A DNA stretch of 64,000 nt, taken from the NCBI GenBank assembly GCA_941918925.1, contig OW799236.1:100022562-100086561 (forward strand), in the 5' to 3' direction. Of this stretch, positions 24,501 to 36,500 are shown piece by piece. This DNA comes from Phyto melanocephala (lineage: Eukaryota > Arthropoda > Insecta > Diptera > Rhinophoridae). The notes beneath the pieces are model-generated. The model saw only the letters and a program-made list of their open reading frames with translations, was not told where the DNA came from and did no database searches. Every line of letters starts with the position of its first letter. Position 1 is the first letter of the stretch. The translations under genes and the position numbers were made by a program.

Positions 24501-27500
24501 ACTAAAATAAAACTAATATGTACTAGTTATATGGCGAGATAGATTAGAAAAACACAGAAATAATGTAAACTCAATATGAAGCGGCAAACCGTCATCATGG
24601 CAAAGCAATAGAATTTGGGGGAATCACAAAAATATATCAGAATGTTAAAACAGGCTTATAAATAAAATTATTATTACAGTATGTCATCCAGTGGTCAAAG
24701 TTTCACCGTTATTATATTTTAGTTATTTTTGAAAGTAAACCCTATTTTAAATGAAACCAAACTCTATTTGTTTGCAGATTATTATAAACAGTCCAAAAGC
24801 GCGTTTATGTGCATTTATTATATAAAACAAGTAAAAGCGCTATATTCGGCCGTGCCGAATCTTATATACCCTTCACAACGTGTAGTCATGCAATAACAGT
24901 AAATTCACGTATGTATGTTAAAAAAAACAAAAAAAAAATAAAAAATAAAAAAAAAATTTAAAAAAAAAAAATTTAAAAAAAAAATTAAAAAAAAAAAATT
25001 ATTATATACATATATAATATATATAAAACAAAAAAAAAATAAAAAAAAAATTAAAAAAAAAAAATAAAAAAAAATAATAATAAAAATATATATAATATAT
25101 TAAATAAAAAATAAAAAAAAAAATTAAAAAAAAAATTTTAAAAAAATTTAAAAAAAAATTTTTTTGCCTCAGCTGGGATTCGATGCCACGTTTTCTCTAA
25201 CCAGTATACACGTTTGTATGTATGTATGTTGTTGTTGTAATGTTGTTTTTATGAAAAGAAAATCGAGGTGGTCGTGGGTTTTTGCTCATATCTCAGTTGT
25301 TTATGTACCGATGTTTCTGATTTTCAATACCGATCTACTCCCGAATATTTCTGATATTTTAATACCTTACCCGGGTCCAACCTATGTCGGGGGGCTTCAA
25401 AAAGTTGATTTCAACATACACACGGACAGACGGTCAGACGGACAGACGGTCAGGGCTTAATCGACTCCTCTATTCATAAGCTTTCAGAAAATATATACTT
25501 TATGGGGTCGGAAATGAAAATTGTAGAAATTTCACACGGAATGACAAACCTATATATACCCTTTTTCACTGTGTGAAGGGTATAAAAATGGTATGGACCA
25601 AAATGGTCCTATACCTAAGATTTGTAAGTTTTTTTTTACCTGCCAGCAGGGTTAAATAAAAAAAAAAAAAAAATTTAAAAAAATATATAAAAAAATTTTT
25701 TTTTTTGGCTCAGCTGGGATTCGATGCCACGTTTTCTCTAACCAGTATACACGTTTGTATGTATGTTGTTATAATGTTGTTTTTGTGAAAACAAAAATCG
25801 AGGTGGTCGTGGGTTTTTGCTCATATCTCAGTTGTTTATCTACCGATGTTTCTGATTTTCAATACCGATCTACGTCCAAATATTTCTGATATTTTTATAC
25901 CTCACCCGGGTCCAAGCGATGTCGGGGGGCTTCAAAAAGTTGATTTCAACATACACACGGACAGACTGACAGAGCTTAATCGACTCCCCTATTTATAAGC
26001 TTTTAGAAAATATATACTTAATGGGGTCGGAAATGAAAATTGTAGAAATTTCACACGGAATGACAAACCTATATATACCCTTTTTATACCCTTCACACAG
26101 TGAAAAAGGGTATATATAGGTTTGTCATTCCGTGTGAAATTTCTACAATTTTGATTTCCGACCCCATAAAGTATATATTTTCTGAAAGCTTATGAATAGG
26201 GGAGTCGATTAAGCCCTGTCAGTCTGTCCGTCTGACCGTCTGTCCGTGTGTATGTTGAAATCAACTTTTTGAAGCCCCCCGACATCGCTTGGACTCGGGT
26301 GAGGTATTAAAATATCAGAAATATTCGGGAGTAGATCGGTATTGAAAATCAGAAACATCGGTACATAAACAACTGAGATATGAGCAAAAACCCACGACCA
26401 CCTCGATTTTTTTTCCACAAAAACAACATTACAACAACAACATACATACATACAAACGTGTATACTGGTTAGAGAAAACGTGGCATTGAATCCCAGCTGA
26501 GCCAAAAAAAATTTTTTTTTATTTTTTTTTTAATTTTTTTTTTTTAATTTTTTTTTTTTAATTTTTTTTTTATTTTTTTTTTATTTTTTATTTAATATAT
26601 TATTTATATTTTTATTAATAATTTTTTTTTAATTTTTTTTTTAATATTTTTTTTTATTTTTTTTTGTTTCATATTTATTATATATATTTTAATTAATTTT
26701 TAAAATTAATTTTTTTTTTAAATTTTTTTTTTAAATATTTTTTTTAATTTTTTTTTTAAATTTTTTTTTTTAATTTTTTTTTTAATTTTTTTTTTAATTT
26801 TTTTTTAACATACATACGTAAATTTATAATTTTTCAATGTGGATGTTTTTATATATGTATGGTTTTTATATGTTTGTACGTATATCATATGGAATGGTGA
26901 TACAAACTACTGTTATTGCATGACTACACGGTGTGAAGGGTATATAAGATTCGGCACGGCCGAATATAGCACTCTTACTTGTTCACTGTGTGAAGGGTAT
27001 AAAAAAATATAAAATAAAAAAAAATTTTTTGGCTCAGCTGGGATTCGATGCCACGTTTACTCTAACCAGTATATATGTATGTATGTTGTTTTTGTAATTG
27101 TGAAAAAAACGAGGTGGTCGTGGTTTTTCGCTCATATCTCAGAAAGTTATGAGGCGATTGTGCTGAATTTCAATAGCGATTAATTCCCGGATATTTCCAA
27201 AAGATTGATACCATACTCAGATCTGAGAAACATATAGTTGCTTCTAAAAGTTGATTTCAACCAACACGCGGAAAGACGATCAGGGCTTAATCGACTCCTC
27301 TATTCATAAGCTTTCAGAAAATATACACTTTATGTTGTCGGAAATGAAAATTGTAGAAATTACAAACGGAATGACAAAGCTATATATACCCTTGTGCACC
27401 ACAGGTGAAGGGTATAAAAATAATAATTAAACAATGCAACTTAAATTGTTACCAATGACAAGGGTATAACATATAGCTTTGCCATTGCGTTTTTGAATTC

Positions 27501-30500
27501 AGTAAAATTAATTTCCGACTGCATAAAGTATTTATTTTCTGAGAACGTATGACTAGGGGAGTCGATTGAGAAAAGTTCGTCTATCTGTGTGTATATGATA
27601 TCAATCTTTTGGAAAAATCTAGGAATGAATCGCTGTTAAAATCCAGCATAATCGCGCCATAACTTTTTGAGGTATGAACATATAAACACAACTGTCATTG
27701 TTTTTTTTCCATATTTTTACCATAAAAATCAACATTTTTATAGAATACTTTTTGTAGATACGATATGCCTCTATGGCTGCTTGTAAAAAATTTGAGCAAA
27801 TCTGTTACGAAAGTAACAGATAAATAAAAAAAATAATTTTTTTGAATATACACTTTTTTAAATTTATCAAATTACTGCTTCTAATTCATTTGTAACACGG
27901 TAAAGACACTTAACTTCAATCCGTAGTCTCAAAAATTATTTCTAAGGAAAACTAGCAAATCTGTTTGAAACTGAGATATAAAAAAAACTCGTCATGAAAG
28001 TTGAGGCATGAAGGTATGCAAAAATAAAAAATTTAATCGAACGGAATCTCATAACATGGACACGAATACCGGCGAAGATTTAAAATATTGTTGCAATTTA
28101 AATTCCACGACAATAACTAAAATATAAAAAAAAATCATATGTCATATAAGGTTTACGAGTTTTTTCATAATATTAATTTTTATACACTATTTTGCTTATT
28201 TTTTCCGACGCTGTCTTTAATTTTGAGCTTTATATAGTAAACAGTATTGTTCTAGTCATATTAATAGGGCTAAGAAAAAAATATTAGCCATATTGTTTCG
28301 GACGTCATCTTGGATTTCAACTTTTACATAGTTTACTTTGTTGTACTGGTTAAGCCCTTTCATTTTATACCAATATTGAGCGCGTTGAAAGGGACACATT
28401 TTCAATTACTATATTTGACCCACATAACAATTTATTTATTTATTGAAGTATCGAGTTTTGCACGTAAACTTTAGGAAAAATAACAAAATAATTGTATTTT
28501 GTTGCTTCTATTGTATCTCAGTGAGATTTTCCCTAATTTTTTACTTTCCCCAAGTAATGAAATTTCGAGATAACCGCTTATAATTTTGTGTCTACATCGG
28601 TCCAAAAATTAATTCGGTGCTTTAGGAACTTGATATATTAAAAATAGATATTTTAAAATTTTTTTTTACATATCCCTAGTGAAATAATATATAACTGAAA
28701 CTAGTAATACACGTGCATACAAAAAATTCTAATTTTTCCTGTAAAAATAAAAGAAAAATCTAAGGCAGTCGTGTTTATTTGCTTATAACTTATATCTATA
28801 TATATAAAAGTGAAACTCTGTGTGTGTGTGTGTGTGTGTGTTAGCTATAGATTCCAAAACTGTAAAACCGATCGGGCTCAAACTTTGGTAAGTTGTTGTA
28901 CACATACCAGGGGGTGTTTATGGGTGGAAAAAAGTGGGCGGGGCCACGCCCATAAAAATTAGTTATCATTTTTAGCTACTTGCACTTGACCGATTTTTCT
29001 GAAACTTTACACACATATCGAGCTGTCATGACTAAATAATTTCGTGATAAGAAAAGTGGGCGGGGCCACGCCCCTAAAAAAGTTTTAATTTTGAGGTACT
29101 TGCACTATACCGATTTTAATGAAACTTTGCACACATACTAAGCTGTCACAACCATATAGTTTCGTGATTAGAAAAGTGGGCAGGGCCACGCCCATAAAAA
29201 AAGGTTATAATTTTGAGGTACTTGCACCAGACCGATTTTTCTGAAACTTTGCACACATATCGAGCTGTTATGACTAAATAATTTCGTGATAAGAAAAGTG
29301 GGCAGTGCCACGCCCATAAAAAAAAGGTATCATTTTGAGGTACTTGCACTGGACCGATTATTCTGAAACTTTGCACACATATCGAGCTGTTATGACTTCA
29401 CAATTTCGTGATTAGAAAAGTGGGCAGGGCCACGCCCATAAAAACAATTATAATTTTGAGGTACTTGCACTGGCCCGATTCTTCTAAAACTTTGCACACA
29501 TATTGAGCTGTTACGACTTCACAATTTCGTGATTAGAAAAGTGGGTAATGCCACGCCCATAAAAAAATTATAATTTTTAGGTTTTTGCACTTGATATTCA
29601 ATTAAAATTTAGAATGCATTACGATTCATTAAGGGGCGTAGCAACGCGCGCCGGGTTTGGCTAGTAAGTTATAAAAAAGAGGAGGCGATTGTGCTGGATT
29701 AAAAAAACGATTCATTCCCGATTATTTAAAAATATTGATACCATATACAGATTTGTGCAACATGGAAGCACCAAAAGATGATCGACTTCCATATTCATAA
29801 TCTTTAAAAAAATATATTTAAGTGTACTAACTTTTGGAACCGATGTCTTCCGATCGGGATGAAATTTGCACCAAAGTTAGTCCTATTGAATAGTAGCCTA
29901 GACACAATCGGTCAAGAACTCTCTGAGTATAGGGGGTCGAAATTTGACATTTTGGCCATCCCTGTAACTTATTATCTATTGCTGCCAGCAAAATTTATCT
30001 CAAATAGTTTATAGTCTTTGCCCATTGGAATAAAGCAGTTGGATCTAAGATGCGATCTTGATGAGAAAACTGGAGGCTATACTTTGCTGAATTTATTTTG
30101 AGGTTTGCTCCAATACCATCGCAGACTACTTTACCATGAGCAGTAGGATGAAAATGCCACTCAGCTGGCATTCCAAAATCTTCTTCATAAGCTATAAGAT
30201 TTGCAAAGCTACTTTGTTTTTTAAATGTTGACGAGCTTCCGAAACGTAGTATTTATACCTTCTCTACTGTAAATTTAGATTTTAAATAATTTAGTATTTT
30301 CTTCTGGTACTCATAAATAAACTGCAACTTTATCATGTTTTAAATAGTCGGATGTGATAGCCATACTTTTGCGTTTCAGTTTTTCGTCCTTTTTGCAGTA
30401 AATAACTACTGTGAAAATAGTTGCTTAGCCGTTGTTGAAGTGAAATGCTTGTATCGCATCCTAACATGGTAATAGTATATAGCCGAAGCTCTTGTTACGA

Positions 30501-33500
30501 TCAATGTGGATTGTTACTGCATAATAAATGGTTTTTTTGTTAAAAAATATGAACGACATTGACTCGTATAAGTTGTGGTTTTAACTGGATGGCACTGAGA
30601 CCACCGATATATTGAAATCAAAATATGGCGATAAATTAATTTAGAAAAATGGGCCTGTCATTGGACCTTCTATATGCCTGAAATCATTTTTTAATGCTAC
30701 GTTTTTCCATTATTACGTACAATTAAAAGTTATATCGGGCTTAAAAAACACCCCATAGAAATGTATGTATGTTTATTTGTAAAAATACATGATTTGTCAA
30801 AAAAGGTGAATTCCAAAATATGTAATGATATACGAATTTTCTTATTGCTTAATATTGTTTAAAAAGCTTACCATTTGATGATTGATTGTTAGCAATATCC
30901 ACATTTTGAGAAGATTGCCTATCATGGTGTAGATTTGTTGACTCTGTTGCTGAAGAAGATCTTTTTCGCATAGGTTCTATTGGTACCTCGTTTAATGAAA
31001 TCATTTTACTACAAAAAAAATTGAAAGATATAATTAAATGGCAAATAAATCTCTGTAATTTGTAACAAAATATTCTTAATTTCATTTACTTGTAATGTAA
31101 TTTTTTAATTACAAAAACCTGTTTAGTATTATATGTACATCTGATTGTAGTCTAAATACCAAACTTAAGATTACATTGCAAATAGTTGTAATTGATGTCT
31201 AATATAAGTTCCAGATCTGGAAGTCAACTTGTGTTGCATTAAACGGTTTGATCTAATAGTAATAGTACTTTTGATTTTTACTACAAATGGTTAAAAGACT
31301 TTATACAAAATATTTACACGCGTTTGTATTGCTATTATGTATATTTGAATATTTAATACCTTATACTCGTAAGAGCCTTCTTGTATGAATGCTAGAAATT
31401 ATTGAAACTATAATTAATATCGAGGATGCAGTCCATTATTCACAAGAATTTTTAAATTCGCTTAATTATTTTTTATACAAATTACTAGCTGACCCGGCAA
31501 ACGTTGTTTTGCCATATAAATTATTTCTAGGAAATATTTTATATGGCTTTCGTTACCGTTCATAGCATTTGCAGCTGCAGATTAAATAATTTGTATTATT
31601 TTATAGATATCCTCAGTTGGATTACCAGTCTCATGATGGAATGACAGAAAGTTTTTAAATGAATTTAATTTAATAGATAATATATGTATTATGGTCAGTT
31701 AAACTGCACGCAATAGTACCTATTAAAATATCGTCTGTAATGTTAATAAAAACATGATCAATAGATGTGCCAGATTCAGGACGTGTTATCAAATGATGAC
31801 AGTTTCTGTAGCTGAGGCTCGAAAGTGTATCAACTAACTCAAACCGGTTGCCATCATCATCAGTAATTTCTTTTACTCCTGGTGCTCGAAACGATCTACA
31901 TTTATTTTGATTTGTAGTGGCTTCTAACAACAAATTATCAACATCTATTTCATTTTTGATCAATTTTGGTTGAGATATTGCACTTTTCTTAGTATAAACT
32001 TTGACATTGTAGGTATAAACAGTTATAAACAACACTTTTTAAACGCGTTCGTATTTAAATATTTTAACCGTCTCTCTACTTAAATAATCATTATAACTGC
32101 TGTATTTATAAAACATATTTTAGGTTTATTAAAGGCTTATTTGACAGATGTTGTAGAGAAATTTAACAAGTAAGAGTATGTCTATTTTTCGATGCGTTTT
32201 TATACCCGCCACCAAAAAAATGGTGGGGGTATATTCATTTTGTCATTCCGTTTGTAACACATCGAAATATCCATTTTAGACCCCATAAAGTATATATATT
32301 CTGAATCAGGGTTTGATTTGATGACGATCTAGCTATGTCCGTCCGTCTGTCCGTCTGTTGAAAGCACGATAGAGGTCGCACCGAAAAAGCTAGGGGGCTC
32401 AAATTTTGCCAGAATCTTTCTTATAGACAAGGTTTGTTTGGTATTAAATCGGAATATTAGGAAGAGAGTTATAGCTCGAAAAGCAAGATTATGTCGAAAA
32501 AACTGCGTCCTTCGAAAATCGAATAAAATGGAATTGTGTCCAAACGCATTAACGTAGACTAATGAAACTTCGAATATATATTTCCTGAGTAAAAACAATA
32601 TTTTTCCCCGAAAATTATCTAAATCTATGCATTAGGAGAGGAGTTATCGATCAAAATGTACGAAAATTTATACCGCACAGTGTATTTTTCGGTATATTTA
32701 AAAACAAAAACGTCATAAAAGCAACAAAATTGGATGTACGACTCTGAAATTTTGCACACTTTGCTTTTTGGTGAGACGCTTTTTTGTAACGGAAAATCAA
32801 TGTGCCACGCCCAATTTTACGCCCACCTCCCATATAACGTTTTACTCAAAATTCATATAATTTCTCTATTAATAAAGATCTTGGAATTATAAAGGGCTAT
32901 ATTGAAACATCTAAGTTGTACTCATTCGCAAAAATAACTTTGACACGCCTACTATTTCACGTTATCTAAAGTTAATAAAATTTAAAAGCTCATAAAACCG
33001 CCAAAACTTGAGGTATGCTGATCGCTACGTATATCCTTTTAATCAATGTAATTGTTGTGCCAAAAAGTTTAGGTGCACGCCAACTTTAACGCCTACCTCC
33101 CATATAACGGGTTATCTTAAATTCATGTAATTTCTCTATTGACAAAGTTTTTGGGAAAATAAAGGACAATATTGAAATATCTAAGTTGTATTCATTAGCA
33201 GAAACTTCATTGACACGCCTACTTTAACGTCCACTTTCATTGAAAGACATTTACAAAAGCATTTTAGTAGCATATCGAAGTTATAAAGGGTGGTTAAATT
33301 TTAAGGACCGATGTTGAATTTAAATAAAACCCAAATTATTATTATTATTATGGTTCAATTATGTATTTAACAAAATATCGGCCAAATGGCAAAATTTTAG
33401 TTTGTTTTAATTCGCTCACCTAAGATTTTAATAATTTATTTTCTTTTTATACCCTTCACACAGTGAAAAAGGGCATATATAGGTTTGTCATTCCGTGTGA

Positions 33501-36500
33501 AAGCTCTGTCAGTCTGTCCGCCTGTCCGTGTGTATATTGAAATCAACTTTTTGAAGCCCCTCGACATCGCTTGGTGAGGTATTAAAATATCAGAAATATT
33601 TGGGAGTAGATCGGTATTGAAAATCAGGAACATCGGTACATAAACAACTGAGATATGAGCAAAAACCCACGACCACCTCGATTTTTTTTCACAAAAACAA
33701 CATTACAACAACAACATACATACATACAAACGTGTATACTGGTTAGAGAAAACGTGGCATCGAATCCCAGCTGAGCCAAAAAAATTTTTTTATTTTTTTT
33801 AATTTTTTTTTATTTTTTTTTTTTTATTTAATATATTATTTATATTTTTATTTTTTTTTAATTTTTTTTCATATTTTTTTTTATTTTTTTTTTGTTTTAT
33901 ATTTATTATATATATTTTAATTATTTTTTAAAATTTTTTTTTTTTTATTATTTTTTTTTATTTTATTTTAAATTTTTTTTATTTTTTTTTTTAAAACATA
34001 CATACGTAAATTTAAAATTTTACAATGGGATGTTTTTATATATGTGTGTTTTTTATATGTATGTACGTATTTCATATGGGATGAATGGTGATACAAACTA
34101 CTTTTATTGTAGACTACATGTTGTGAAGGGTATATAAGATTCGGCACGGCCGAATATAGCGCTCTTACTTGTTTATTTTCTTATTTTCAGTCACTCCTCG
34201 TAGTATTTCATCATATTGTTTTGACATAAATGTTATTGCATCTCTCATTTTAGATAAAGTTTAGTTAGTTGTCTTCTTATTTCACACAATTCTTTTTTTA
34301 CATTTCCACCACTTTCATCACATTTATTACAATAATAATTTTCACTTTCATTATTTACTAAATAACATAACTTTTGTTTGTTTAAGTTAGTGCATGATAT
34401 ATGAAAGTTTTTGGTGCATTTGTCACACTCAATAATATCTTGATGTTCTTTACCTTCCAATCTACATTGTCCACAAAATAAAATATTTTCTTTGAAGCTG
34501 CGACGCTTAATATTTGTTCATGTTTTACAGTTTTATTTTCTACAGGTTGAGTTTACAATAAAATATAATAATTTTTAATTAAAAAAAGAAATATTACGCT
34601 GTGCAACAAATGGGATTTTTCCTCTAAACAACCACTATATTTTTTTTAACTGTTATAGTAACCTAACTTCAATAACACTGCTCTGCAAAAAATAATTTTT
34701 TGTCTTCCCATTTAATAAAACTATGTGGACTATATGGATTTTGACGCGCTGAACTCAAATCCGTTGTCGGTTTTTTTCCATCAGATCGGGATTTTTTTTT
34801 ATGGGCGTGGCAAATTTTTCCCCCTAAATTAGTCAGGTGCGGAGACTTATTTCCTCCTAACTCGAGAACCAGTCATCCGATGACATGCGGTAAATTGACA
34901 ATAAAATCTACATTTTTTAACCGACTTTTACAGTTTATGACTTTTTTTTATTTCCAAGATAAGTAGCTCTTAGAAAAATGTTTAAAATGTTGAATATTTG
35001 CCTTATATTTTTTTTAATTCTATTTTTAAATTGAAAAATATTACGAATTTTGCATGAAAAAAAAAATTTTCTCCATTAATTTTTAAATAACTCCAAAACG
35101 ATAAGAGATAGAGAAAAATTGTTTTGTTACACATTCTTTGGTGTTTTTTTTTTGAAAATCGGATGACTGGTTCTCCAGTTAGGATTAAATATGTGTCCGT
35201 ACCTGACTAATTTAGGGGGAAAAATTTGCCACGCCCATAAAAAAAATTCCGATCTGATGGAAAAAAACCGACAACGGATTTGAGTTTAGCGCGTCAAAAT
35301 CCATATAGTCCACATAGTTTTATTAAATGGAGGATTTTGTTGCAGAGCAGTGTAATCAGCATTATTTAAAATTCTATGTGAGGATGTTTTTTTAATATTT
35401 TTTTATTAAATATTTTGTTATGCAATCCGTCAAAAAATGCCAGATTTAAGTTTTTCTATATCAATTTTTGATTTTGCCAGTAGTTTTGGAGTTATTGAGG
35501 AACAAGTCGAAATTTTTTTTTATAAAATTATAAAATTTTTTAAATCGAAAAATTCATAAAAAAGAGAAAGTTTCAAATAATTACCAGTTTTAGTACTTAG
35601 TCTTAAAGTCGCATTTAGTAGAAATAAAATAAATTTTATTACATGAAAATCCATGGATAAATTCGTGTTTTTTCCCGATAAAGTGAAAGTACTTAGTTTT
35701 AATATTTATTATCACAGAGTTGTGTAAAGCTAAAAATTTTGTGATTTTTTTTAAATAATGAATTGATTTTAATGTTTTTCCGACGTTAATTAGGTCGGAA
35801 GTTAGATGCGATCTTAAAATATACCAAAGTTAAAGTTTTTACCAGTTTTTGTCTTTAGGCTTTCTATTTTTAAACAAGTAACAGTGCTATATTCGGCCGT
35901 GCCGAATCTTATATACCCTTCACAACGTGTAGTCATGCAATAACAATTGTTTGTATCACCATTCATCCCATATAAAATACGTGCATACGTACACGTTAGA
36001 ATAAATGTGGCATCTAATCCCATTATTTAATATATTATTTATATTTTATTATTTTTTTTATATTTTTTTAAAATTTTTTTAAAATTTTTTTTTTTTAGTT
36101 TTTTTTTATTATTTTTTTTCTTATTTTTAATTTTTTTTTTTTTTGTAATTTTTTTTGTTTGGTATGTTTTTTACATGTATGTATGTATGTATGTTGTTGT
36201 TGTAATTGTGAAAAAAAACGAGGTGGTAGTGGTTTTTTGCTCATATCTCAGAAAGTTATGGGGCGATTGTGCTGAATTTCAATAGCGATTCATTCCTGGA
36301 TATTTCCAAGAGATTGATACCATATACAGATCTGAGGAACATATAGTTGCTTCTAAAAGTTGATTTCAACCAACACACGGACAGACGGGCAGACGGTCAG
36401 GGCTTAATCGACTCCTCTATTCATAAGCTTTCAGAAAATATATACTTTATGGGGTCGGAAATGAAAATTGTAGAAATTACAAACGGAATGACAAAGCTAT

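Noticed and set aside
25164..25460. A ~98-codon frame (with LPNISDILIP, HTDRR) that recurs at 26209-26505, 45208-45432 and elsewhere
   Set aside because: It is the conserved 5' half of the DINE-like repeat read in the antisense direction. It starts in the variable tract, has no recognisable domain, and is broken in many copies; sequence conservation follows the repeat, not a protein.
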